A stretch of DNA of 13,647 nucleotides, taken from contig JAFCZI010000104.1 of NCBI GenBank assembly GCA_019314425.1, forward strand, positions 1-13,647, given 5' to 3'. Numbering within the stretch: the first letter of the stretch is position 1; every line of letters starts with the position of its first letter. The translations under genes were made by a program, and so were the position numbers. The notes under the pieces were generated by a model. It had not been told where the DNA came from and searched no databases. It worked only from the letters and a program-made list of their open reading frames with translations. The stretch comes from Deltaproteobacteria bacterium (GTDB lineage Bacteria > Desulfobacterota > DSM-4660 > Desulfatiglandales > Desulfatiglandaceae). Of the stretch, positions 6,941 to 13,592 are shown in pieces.

Positions 6941-8170
6941 TCACCCTTTATCGGAAGAGCCCGTCAAATCCCTGGGTTGTCCGGTGGATTCTATGACGCT
7001 GCTCCAGAGACGGCCATCGGGATCGATTCTTTTTCGCTCTGAAACCGCTATGGGGATCGGCACGTGGGTGTATTCCGAGTCCCAGTACCCCACCACCATG
7101 TTGGTTCGGCCAGCCATGCCCGCATGCACCGCATTGTGCCCCAGCAACAAACAGAAAACGGAGTCTTTCGGGTTGGCGGGAACACTGCGAATCACATAGC
7201 TGGGATCGATATACTTCAGTTGCAATTCCACCCCTTCACGTTGGAAATAGGCCTTGATTTCATCGCGAAGAAAAAGACCGATATCTCCGAATCGAAGGTT
7301 CCCGGACGCATCACAGGCACTATCTCTGTTCAACAGATCCTGGCCGGCCCCTTCGGCCACCACGATCACCGAGTGATCGGACCGCTCGAGTTGCTCTTTC
7401 AACGCGGGTAGAAAACGCTCAAGGGTGAAGGGTATCTCCGGCACCAGGCAGAAATTGACGTCACTGGTGGCGAGGGCCGCGTAAGCGGAAATAAAGCCGG
7501 ATTCCCTCCCCATCAATTTGACCAGGCCCACGCCGTTTCGCGCCCCCTTCGCCTCCACGTGGGCCGCGTAGATACAGGGCCGGGCTGCTGAAACAGCGGT
7601 CTCAAATCCGAAAGACTGGTCCAAAAAGGAAATATCGTTGTCAATGGTTTTGGGAATCCCCACCACGCCGATCTTGAGGCTGCGCCGACCGTCGAGGGTG
7701 TCCACCATTTCCGAAACATCCTGAGGCCCCCGGGATGAACCGAGGATGGTGCCCCCTTTTTCGTGAATATCCGCCACAATCTTCGGGTTTAATTCCACGG
7801 GTGTGTGCTGGTGCCGGGGTGAAATACCCTCATACCCGTAACGAAACCCGAAAACCGTGTTGACATGGTAGTGGTAATGGAGGCTCAGGACAATGGCCCG
7901 GATCACGTCGTTCAACCCGGGGCAGATACCGCCGCAGGTGATGATGCCACATTTCAGTTTGGACGGATCAAAATAGATTTTTTCCCTGGGCCCGGCCATC
8001 TCAAAGCTTGGCAGAGACCTGCCAGCGTCAATGCATGTTTCGGCCTCTTTCAGCGTGGCGTAATACAACACGCGGTCTTCATCACTTACGAATTGACCCT
8101 TGGTCATGGGGGATGGCACGTTGCATCGGCCCAGTTTTTCTATTTCCAGATTCAGATCTTCTATTTTCAT
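6941..8170 (-). CDS. Phosphofructokinase-like protein lacking the GGDG catalytic segment (possibly inactive)
   Basis: This 409-residue protein clearly belongs to the phosphofructokinase (PfkA/PPi-PFK) superfamily, which phosphorylates fructose 6-phosphate. Family blocks are GGICPGLN (80-87), GGTILGSSRGP (139-149), PKTIDND (173-179, catalytic aspartate), MGRESG (220-225), PEIPF (244-248) and a C-terminal NAVHAGMAGRTNM. Lysine in PKTIDND is typical of pyrophosphate-dependent and related long forms. The stretch that should join VDTL (156-159) to LKIGVVG (165-171) is nearly absent. In relatives it holds about 30 residues including GGDG, the Mg-phosphate site. The frame is intact. I chose the ATG at 8170 (GAGG eight bases before) over the ATG at 8200, whose AGGAG is too close. 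A consensus-like promoter lies at 8296-8324. Catalysis is doubtful; a regulatory role, recent decay or a sequence error are alternatives. Confidence 0.85.
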   Translation of the reverse strand: MKIEDLNLEIEKLGRCNVPSPMTKGQFVSDEDRVLYYATLKEAETCIDAGRSLPSFEMAGPREKIYFDPSKLKCGIITCGGICPGLNDVIRAIVLSLHYHYHVNTVFGFRYGYEGISPRHQHTPVELNPKIVADIHEKGGTILGSSRGPQDVSEMVDTLDGRRSLKIGVVGIPKTIDNDISFLDQSFGFETAVSAARPCIYAAHVEAKGARNGVGLVKLMGRESGFISAYAALATSDVNFCLVPEIPFTLERFLPALKEQLERSDHSVIVVAEGAGQDLLNRDSACDASGNLRFGDIGLFLRDEIKAYFQREGVELQLKYIDPSYVIRSVPANPKDSVFCLLLGHNAVHAGMAGRTNMVVGYWDSEYTHVPIPIAVSERKRIDPDGRLWSSVIESTGQPRDLTGSSDKG

Positions 8171-8224
8171 GATGAAAACCTCACATTTTCTCGTTCCCAT
8201 GCTCCTGCCTGGAAACCGGGTGGA

Positions 8225-8290
8225 AGGGCGGACACACAGGTCCGCCCCTACGGGATTGGGAGGGTAGGGGCAGACCTGTGTGTCTGCCCT
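8225..8290. repeat. Double-hairpin inverted repeat in the phosphofructokinase leader
   Basis: Two 27-base arms, 8225-8251 and 8264-8290, are inverted copies with two differences. Each arm is itself a hairpin: GGGCGGAC-ACACAG-GTCCGCCC and, in the other arm, GGGCAGAC-ACACAG-GTCTGCCC. The two differences are on opposite sides of the same base pair, so pairing is kept in both arms. It lies immediately downstream of the -10 box at 8296-8301, at the predicted 5' end of the transcript. Confidence 0.8.
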
Positions 8291-8295
8291 ACTGG

Positions 8296-8324
8296 AGAAT
8301 AGAAAAATGGGGCTAGGGTGTCAA
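8296..8324 (-). promoter_or_regulatory. Candidate sigma-70 promoter for the phosphofructokinase-like gene
   Basis: On the minus strand a perfect TTGACA (8324-8319) is followed by a 17-base spacer and TATTCT (8301-8296), four of six matches to the -10 consensus. The predicted start falls near 8289, at the edge of the double hairpin. The leader to the ATG at 8170 would be about 120 bases. Confidence 0.5.
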
Positions 8325-8379
8325 CCCTCTTCGCTTCCAGGGGGCTGAGTGGCAAAAAAACATTGACAATATGAATTTT

Positions 8380-8540
8380 GATGCACTCGTAAAAAGTCAA
8401 AAATCCATCTGTAGATGGCATTGTAAAAGGTTCCATATACAAGGCGTAGTGGTTTTTCAGGATCATAGGCATACATGTGGTATGTTGAGATTCTGAAAAA
8501 TCACTGCAACGCAGTAGATGGGACTTTTTACGACACCATC
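8380..8540. repeat. Palindromic repeat family, copy B (161 bp, complete)
   Basis: This is a MITE-like element. The left end GATGCACTCGTAAAAAGTC and the reverse complement of the right end, GATGGTGTCGTAAAAAGTC, match at 16 of 19 bases. The inner 127 bases (8414-8540) form a long imperfect hairpin centred on CATACATGTGGTATG. The left end carries a tandem 34-base duplication of the terminal unit. It differs from copy C at about ten of 161 positions, mostly near the left end. No transposase is encoded. Possible flanking ATTTT duplications are too ambiguous to call. Confidence 0.9.
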
Positions 8541-8835
8541 AATTTTCAATGGGTATTAAAATTCGGAAGGTAAACTTAATGGCCCCGTTGATTTTTCGTA
8601 AATATTCGGCCAGAACCCCATCTTCGCCTATTTTGGTCTGCTCACATAGCATTGTATGCATATTGTCACCTATGTGCTCTGGTCCCTTTTCGAGCTGATC
8701 ACCTTGGGATTTCCGGGCATTTCCTTCCCGCAGCTGGATTTGCACATCCGATCGGCGGAAGGTTTGAAGGATTTTCATCAAGACGGCCCCCGGGAAAGCG
8801 TCGATAGTACAGCCAAAGGTAATCCCAAGGATCAA
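8539..8835 (-). CDS. 98-codon ORF of unknown function downstream of tupC (weak HPr-like resemblance)
   Basis: This open frame starts at TTG 8835 and lies in the same reading frame as tupC, 36 bases after its stop; the frame is open from that stop onward. Its own stop TGA is the last bases of repeat copy B. I do not recognise it securely. The segment AFPGAVLMKILQTFRRSDVQIQ vaguely resembles the start of HPr phosphocarrier proteins (HARPA...LVK...F.SDV.I), but the active histidine and following arginine would be Asp and Phe, so it could not act as a normal HPr. No Shine-Dalgarno sequence is visible at the TTG. It could be a decayed HPr-like gene, a small tup-operon gene or non-coding DNA. The coincidence of its end with a repeat copy, as seen for thiC and eamA, mildly favours a real 3' end. 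Confidence 0.25.
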   Translation of the reverse strand: MILGITFGCTIDAFPGAVLMKILQTFRRSDVQIQLREGNARKSQGDQLEKGPEHIGDNMHTMLCEQTKIGEDGVLAEYLRKINGAIKFTFRILIPIEN

Positions 8836-8871
8836 TGAGAGAAAAGCGGTCTCTTTGGCCGGGATTGAGAT

Positions 8872-9528
8872 CTACCGCACGCAGGTCAACCGTCCGTAAT
8901 CCAGGGCAAGAATATGATCGGCTATTTGACGAAGCCAGGTCAGTTGATGGCTGATGATAATCAACGTCGTACCCCACTGATTTCGTGCATCCAGGACAGC
9001 ACGCAGAATGAGCTCCGAGCTTTCGCGGTCCACATTGGCCGTCGGTTCATCCAGCAACAGGACCTTTGGCTTAAGGACCAGCCGGGCGGCCAGGGCAACC
9101 CGCTGTGCTTCACCTCCAGACAGCTCCCGCCAGGAGCGTTGGGAAAACCGGGCCGGGTCCAGACCGACTTTTTCAAGAGCCCGGCGCACCGGGTGTTGGG
9201 TGTCGGATATGCCCCGAATCTTGAGCCCATAAGACACGTTGGTCTGCACGGATCTTTTGAGAAGATACGGTTCCTGGCTCAACATGGTCACCTCACGGCG
9301 CAGGTTCAGGGAAACCTGGGACAGGGGTTGCCCCCGGAAAGTCACTCGGCCTGAGGCCGGTTTCTCCAGAAAAGCCAAAATCCTCATCAAAGTGCTTTTG
9401 CCCGAACCGTTGGGTCCAATCAAGCCGGTAATGGTCTTCACTTCGATGTCCAGGCGATCCACATCCAGAACCGTTCGATCCCGGTAAACCTGGGTCAGAT
9501 TTTCCAAATGATAAAGTGATTTGTTCAT
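8872..9528 (-). CDS. tupC: TupC, tungstate ABC transporter ATP-binding protein
   Basis: This 218-residue ABC ATPase powers import of the oxyanion bound by TupA. It has Walker A GPNGSGKST (38-46), a Q-loop glutamine at about 85, the signature LSGGEAQRVALAA (136-148), Walker B VLLLDEPTANVD (156-167) and the H-loop histidine at about 194. It is shorter than ModC-type molybdate ATPases and has no C-terminal TOBE/MOP domain, which is usual for TupC. The ATG overlaps the tupB stop by four bases (ATGA), indicating translational coupling. The substrate assignment comes from the neighbouring TupA-type binding protein, not from the ATPase itself. Confidence 0.9.
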   Translation of the reverse strand: MNKSLYHLENLTQVYRDRTVLDVDRLDIEVKTITGLIGPNGSGKSTLMRILAFLEKPASGRVTFRGQPLSQVSLNLRREVTMLSQEPYLLKRSVQTNVSYGLKIRGISDTQHPVRRALEKVGLDPARFSQRSWRELSGGEAQRVALAARLVLKPKVLLLDEPTANVDRESSELILRAVLDARNQWGTTLIIISHQLTWLRQIADHILALDYGRLTCVR

Positions 9529-10220
9529 TGTCCTGATAACCGTTTCAAACCGGACATGGCCAGATTAACCAGCAATGCCAGGGTAATCAGAATCAAACCC
9601 AACGCAATCCCCATGGCAAACTGCCCCTTGCCCGTCTCCAGAGCAATGGCCGTTGTGATGGTTCGGGTGTGCCATTTGATGTTGCCGCCGACCATCATGG
9701 AAATACCCACTTCGGATACAATCCGACCGTATGCGGCCGCCCCCGCCAAGGCCAGAGCAAACCGGGCTTCCCAAAGTGACGTCAGCAATAGTTGACGCGG
9801 GTCAGTCCCCAGGGTTAGTAAAGTTTGTTTAAGGCGATAATCAAGGTTTTCCACAGCGCTTGCCGTCATAGCCACCACGATAGGAAGGCCCAGGATGGTC
9901 TGACCGATGGCCATGCCCGGGATAGTAAACAATAAGTCTAAATCTCCCAGTGGCCCCCGGTGTGACATGAAGGCGTAACAAAGAAGCCCGATGACCACTG
10001 TGGGCAGAGACAACAACGTATCCACAACAACCCGAATAAGTCGCCGTCCGGGGAAATGGGCGTAACCCAGGCAAAATCCAAGGGGCGCGCCAATGGACAT
10101 GCTGACCACCACGGAAAGGCTGGAAGCAAAAACGGTGGTTTTCACGGCAGAATAGGTTTCAGGGTCCCCATGAAACAGGAGACTAAAAGCCTGGATCAGC
10201 CCACTCAGGATATAGTCCAT
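9525..10220 (-). CDS. tupB: TupB, tungstate ABC transporter permease
   Basis: This 231-residue protein is an inner-membrane permease with about five to six hydrophobic segments, for example 27-52, 61-84, 95-118 and 203-223. It contains the EAA-type loop TLGTDPRQLLLTSLWEARF followed by AGAAAYGRIVSEVGISMMVGGN, the coupling region that contacts the ATPase and is highly typical of TupB/WtpB-like permeases. It lies 35 bases after tupA and overlaps tupC by four bases. No strong Shine-Dalgarno sequence precedes the ATG at 10220, so its translation may depend partly on tupA. Confidence 0.9.
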   Translation of the reverse strand: MDYILSGLIQAFSLLFHGDPETYSAVKTTVFASSLSVVVSMSIGAPLGFCLGYAHFPGRRLIRVVVDTLLSLPTVVIGLLCYAFMSHRGPLGDLDLLFTIPGMAIGQTILGLPIVVAMTASAVENLDYRLKQTLLTLGTDPRQLLLTSLWEARFALALAGAAAYGRIVSEVGISMMVGGNIKWHTRTITTAIALETGKGQFAMGIALGLILITLALLVNLAMSGLKRLSGQ

Positions 10221-10255
10221 GGATCAAAAAAAGCGTACCAAAAAAGTTGAATGTT

Positions 10256-11086
10256 TCACTGCCTGGCGTTGGGAATAAATAGTTTTTTGTTCAACAATGT
10301 GAAGTTTCCGATGAGATTTTGAATTTGCTTCGAGGTCATCCATTCGGTGAACTTCCTGACCAGTTCGTATTTCGCATTCTTACACTTGGCCGGATTGACG
10401 GCAATAATGCTGTACTGATTGAACAGCGCAGGATCACCTTCCACCAGAACCTTCAAGGGGGGATTGCCGCCGTGATTGTCGGCGAATTTGATGAATGTGC
10501 CCCGGTCGGTCATGGTGTAGCCACCCTTCTCAGTGGCCACGTTGATGGTTGCGATCATGCCCTGCCCTGCTTGCACGTACCATTTTTCCTTGTCCGGCAC
10601 CGTCAAGCCGGCGGCCTTCCACAGGGAAATTTCCTTTTTGTTGGTGCCGGAATTGTCCCCACGGCTCACAAAGGCCGCTTTTCCGGCTCCCAGTTTCCGG
10701 ATGGCTTCGAGCACGGACGCGCTTTTGAGTCCAGCCGGGTCATTTTCAGGACCGATGATGACGAAGTCATTATACATCACCCGGGTTCGATCTTTGCCGA
10801 AGCCGTCGGCCACATATTTTTTTTCCGTAGCCGGCGCATGCACCAACAGCACGTCCACATCACAGTTTTTACCCATCTCCAGGGCCTTCCCTGTCCCGAT
10901 AGCGGTCCATTTCAATTCAATCCCCGTGTCTTTCTTGAATTCAGGGGCCAGTATGTCCATGAGACCGGTGTTGTCGGTACTGGTCGTCGTGGCCAGCATC
11001 AGGCTGTCAGCCGCCGAAACGCTCAGGGGGCCGGAAACCCACAATACCAACGCCGTCAAAAATAAAAAAACAGCCATTCTGACCAT
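10256..11086 (-). CDS. tupA: TupA, tungstate-binding periplasmic protein
   Basis: This 276-residue periplasmic binding protein has an N-terminal signal peptide (hydrophobic 5-20, likely cleavage after SVSA at 25). The mature protein contains LATTTSTDNTGLMD (31-44), whose TTTS is a known TupA oxyanion-binding signature. It also has GTGKALEMG, DVDVLLVHAP and YNDFVIIGPENDPA, all typical of TupA and distinct from ModA. By family knowledge these proteins bind tungstate with high selectivity over molybdate. The ATG at 11086 is preceded by AGGAG at about eight bases. Repeat copy C lies only 29 bases upstream, so its promoter is either inside the repeat or further upstream through eamA. Confidence 0.93.
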   Translation of the reverse strand: MVRMAVFLFLTALVLWVSGPLSVSAADSLMLATTTSTDNTGLMDILAPEFKKDTGIELKWTAIGTGKALEMGKNCDVDVLLVHAPATEKKYVADGFGKDRTRVMYNDFVIIGPENDPAGLKSASVLEAIRKLGAGKAAFVSRGDNSGTNKKEISLWKAAGLTVPDKEKWYVQAGQGMIATINVATEKGGYTMTDRGTFIKFADNHGGNPPLKVLVEGDPALFNQYSIIAVNPAKCKNAKYELVRKFTEWMTSKQIQNLIGNFTLLNKKLFIPNARQ

Positions 11087-11115
11087 ATTCTAACTCCTTT
11101 GTTCCCGCTACTTTT

Positions 11116-11276
11116 GATGGCCTCGTCAAAAGCCGCAAATCCATCTGTAGATGGCGTTGTAAAAGGTTCCATATACAAGGCATAGTGGTTTTTCAGGATC
11201 GTAGGCATACATGTGGTATGTTGAGATTCTGAAAAATCACTGCAACGCAGTAGATGGGACTTTTTACGACGCCATC
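11116..11276. repeat. Palindromic repeat family, copy C (161 bp, complete)
   Basis: This is a full-length copy in the same orientation as copy B and nearly identical in the right-hand 120 bases. The right end GACTTTTTACGACGCCATC is four bases from the eamA stop. The left end is 29 bases from the tupA ATG. It has the same tandem left-end unit (11116-11149 and from 11150) and central hairpin. The left terminal unit has several substitutions, which suggests weaker constraint there. Confidence 0.9.
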
Positions 11277-11280
11277 AATA

Positions 11281-12213
11281 TTACCCTGTTTGTCTGATAT
11301 TTGCGGGACACAATTCATCCCGTTCTCTTTTCAGCTGGAGTACGACAATCGCTGCCACAACCATGGTGCCCCCTGCTATCTGCAGGGGCTGGAGGGATTC
11401 ACCGATAAAGAGGTAGGCAAACAGACCTGCGGAGATCGGCTCCAGGGTTGCTGTAATGGATGCTCGGGTAGAGCGGACGTAGTTTACCCCCACGAAAAAG
11501 AGACCAAAAGGGAGAACGGTTCCCACAATGGATACATAGAAAATCCACCCCCACTGGGCAGCCGTAAAACCGGCCCTGAGATAGTGGAATGGTGGATACA
11601 GGGTGTGCCAGGTAATCGTCGCGAAGAGGAAGGCATAAAAAAGTATAGTCCAGGGAGAATAGCGGTGCATGCCCCTCTCACCGACAAGGGTATATACCGC
11701 AAAGCAGAGGGCCGATGAGAGGCCCACCAGGATTCCCAACTGGTTCATTTTCAACAGGTGGAGGCTGTATCCCCCCACAACAAGGTAGCAACCGCCAAGG
11801 GACAGGAACAGCGCAAGAATCTTTGTGGACGTAAGGCGTTCCTTCCAGAAGCATATGGAAAAAAAAGCCACCATGACGGGGGCAAGATACTGTAGAAAAA
11901 TGGCGGCGGCCACCTGGATTTTGCTGATGGCATAAAAATAGGTCACCTGGACCAGGGCCATCACCACGCCCCCCAGAATGAAAAAATACCAGAGATCCCT
12001 GGGCCGAATTTTAAAAAGCGGCCGGAACCCGATTCCCAAAACAATAGCCAGGAGCACGGTTGAAACCGTCACCCGGATCTGCACCAGCTCAAAAGGGGTC
12101 ACGCCGCCGATGAACAGGGCTTTCCCAACAGTCCCGGAAGACGCCCACATAACAGCTGCCGCCGCAACACAAAGATACCCTTTCATGGAATGAGAGATCT
12201 CAGAATTTTTCAT
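11281..12213 (-). CDS. DMT superfamily (EamA family) permease
   Basis: This 310-residue integral membrane protein has about ten hydrophobic segments arranged as two EamA repeats (about 12-145 and 157-300). The opening GYLCVAAAAVMWASSGTVGK and the second-half GTVLPFGLFFVGVNYVRSTRASI are characteristic of drug/metabolite exporters of the EamA type. The substrate cannot be deduced; family members export amino acids, nucleotides or other small metabolites. Two in-frame ATGs are possible, at 12213 and at 12186 (MKGYL), and neither has a strong Shine-Dalgarno sequence; I kept the longer form. It lies 41 bases after thiC with a repeat fragment between, so co-transcription is plausible. Its TAA stop is followed in frame by a TGA inside repeat copy C. 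Confidence 0.85.
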   Translation of the reverse strand: MKNSEISHSMKGYLCVAAAAVMWASSGTVGKALFIGGVTPFELVQIRVTVSTVLLAIVLGIGFRPLFKIRPRDLWYFFILGGVVMALVQVTYFYAISKIQVAAAIFLQYLAPVMVAFFSICFWKERLTSTKILALFLSLGGCYLVVGGYSLHLLKMNQLGILVGLSSALCFAVYTLVGERGMHRYSPWTILFYAFLFATITWHTLYPPFHYLRAGFTAAQWGWIFYVSIVGTVLPFGLFFVGVNYVRSTRASITATLEPISAGLFAYLFIGESLQPLQIAGGTMVVAAIVVLQLKRERDELCPANIRQTG

Positions 12214-12229
12214 GCAGATATCGGTACAC

Positions 12230-12256
12230 GTAGATGGGACTTTTTACGGCGCCATC
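12230..12256. repeat. Palindromic repeat family, copy D (right-end fragment)
   Basis: Only the right 27 bases remain (GTAGATGGGACTTTTTACGG...), with one difference from copy C. It lies between thiC and eamA in the same orientation as the other copies, and the thiC stop codon falls inside its terminal bases. Confidence 0.75.
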
Positions 12257-13559
12257 AATCTTTAAAATAGTCTCTCACCTGCTTGATAGCGCAAAATTTC
12301 CCGCACATGGTGCACACATCCGCCTCCTCAGGTGGATTCTGTTCGCGATATGCCCTGGCTTTCTGCGGGTCGATGGCCAGCTTCATCTGGGTTTCCCAGT
12401 CCAGGTTTCTTCTCGCCACAGCCATTTGCCGGTCCCGTTCGATGGCCTGTTTGTTCCCTTTTGCAATGTCCGCCGCATGGGCGGCAATTTTGGTCACCAC
12501 CACACCTTCACGCACATCCGAAACGCTTGGCAGGCAGAGATGTTCCGCAGGCGTCACATAACAGAGATAATCAGCACCGGCAGCGCCAGCCAAGGCACCG
12601 CCAATGGCGCAGGCCACATGATCGTATCCCGCTGCAATATCCGTCACCAGAGGCCCCAGCACATAAAAAGGCGCATGTTGGCACATCTTCTTTTGAAGGA
12701 TGATATTGGTTTCAATCTGATCCAGCGGCACGTGACCCGGGCCTTCGATCATCACCTGAACATCCTTTTCCCAAGCCCTCCGGGTCAAATCACCCAGGGT
12801 CATCAATTCATGGATCTGCGCTCTGTCCGTTGCGTCAGCCAAGCACCCTGGCCGCAACCCGTCCCCAAGGCTGAGGGTAACATCATACTTTTCCGCTATT
12901 TCCAGAAGTCGGTCATATTCTTCGTAAAGGGGATTTTCCTTCCCATGGTGCAACATCCATGTGGTCAGAAAAGACCCGCCCCTGCTGACGATATTGGTTA
13001 TTCGCCCCTGCTTTTTCAGAAGATCAAGGGCTGCCAGGGTCAATCCGCAATGAACCGTAATGAAATCCACGCCATCTTGGGCCTGTTTTTCAATGACCTC
13101 AAAAATTTTGTCGGCATCGAGCTTAACGAGCGCGCCTTTTTCCTCCACCGTCTCAACGACGGCTTGATATATGGGGACCGTGCCGATGGCTACTGTGGAT
13201 TCCGCCAAAATGCTGTTCCTGGACCCATCAATATCCCGGCCCGTTGAAAGATCCATAACCGTATCAGCACCGGCCTCAATGGACACCCGAAGTTTGTCCA
13301 TTTCCTCTTCAAGAATGGCCCTGTCCGAGGACGTCCCGATATTGGCATTGACCTTCACGAGCAATCCCTCTCCGATCCCGCAGGGAACCAGACGGTGATG
13401 CCGTCTGTTGGCGGGAATGACCACCCTTCCCAGAGCTATCTGCTCCCGAAGCCAATCCACATTCACCTGTTCATATTCAGCCACCTTTTCCATTTCCAGC
13501 GTAATAATGCCGGATCTTGCGTCCTTTGCGTCTCTGCGGTGAATACAGGTTTTTCTCAA
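12255..13559 (-). CDS. thiC: ThiC, phosphomethylpyrimidine synthase (short anaerobe-type form)
   Basis: This 434-residue protein converts aminoimidazole ribotide to hydroxymethylpyrimidine phosphate by radical SAM chemistry, in thiamine synthesis. It contains VNANIGTSSD (70-79), STGRDID, VGTVPIYQA-like IGTVPIYQA, TVHCGLT, IVSRGGS, SLGDGLRPG, MIEGPGHVP and PFYVLGPLVTDIAAGYDH, all ThiC blocks. It lacks the long N-terminal domain of E. coli ThiC. The terminal cluster motif is CTMCGKFC (416-423), spaced CX2CX3C. The only start upstream of the conserved GIITLEM is TTG 13559, without a visible Shine-Dalgarno sequence; the first ~14 codons come from a dispersed repeat. ATG 13493 is an alternative but would cut the conserved block. 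A paralogue making 5-hydroxybenzimidazole (BzaF) is a possible alternative. No TPP riboswitch is visible in the 88 bases upstream. Confidence 0.87.
   Translation of the reverse strand: MRKTCIHRRDAKDARSGIITLEMEKVAEYEQVNVDWLREQIALGRVVIPANRRHHRLVPCGIGEGLLVKVNANIGTSSDRAILEEEMDKLRVSIEAGADTVMDLSTGRDIDGSRNSILAESTVAIGTVPIYQAVVETVEEKGALVKLDADKIFEVIEKQAQDGVDFITVHCGLTLAALDLLKKQGRITNIVSRGGSFLTTWMLHHGKENPLYEEYDRLLEIAEKYDVTLSLGDGLRPGCLADATDRAQIHELMTLGDLTRRAWEKDVQVMIEGPGHVPLDQIETNIILQKKMCQHAPFYVLGPLVTDIAAGYDHVACAIGGALAGAAGADYLCYVTPAEHLCLPSVSDVREGVVVTKIAAHAADIAKGNKQAIERDRQMAVARRNLDWETQMKLAIDPQKARAYREQNPPEEADVCTMCGKFCAIKQVRDYFKD
13515..13543. repeat. Dispersed short repeat forming the thiC 5' coding end
   Basis: On the minus strand it reads TTCACCGCAGAGACGCAAAG followed by GACGCAAGA. 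It is the same kind of sequence as the CGCAAAG repeat at 3903-3932. Translated in the thiC frame it gives HRRDAKDAR, which is not part of the conserved ThiC fold. Confidence 0.55.
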
Positions 13560-13592
13560 TTTACATAGCTTAAATTTAACCGCACAGGTCGA

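Noticed and set aside
8170..8200. Longer phosphofructokinase start at 8200
   Set aside because: AGGAG is only about one base from that ATG, while the ATG at 8170 has GAGG at a normal distance and begins the family-like sequence.
8248..8472. Minus-strand 74-codon frame through repeat copy B, with peptide KNHYALYMEPF
   Set aside because: The same peptide would be read from every repeat copy, and the frame runs on through the double hairpin. It is repeat sequence, not a gene.
10319..11093. Plus-strand open frames opposite tupA
   Set aside because: Shadows of tupA; the minus strand has a signal peptide and family motifs.
12234..13247. Plus-strand open frame of 337 codons opposite thiC
   Set aside because: Antisense to ThiC blocks; low-complexity His/Arg-rich translation with no family features.
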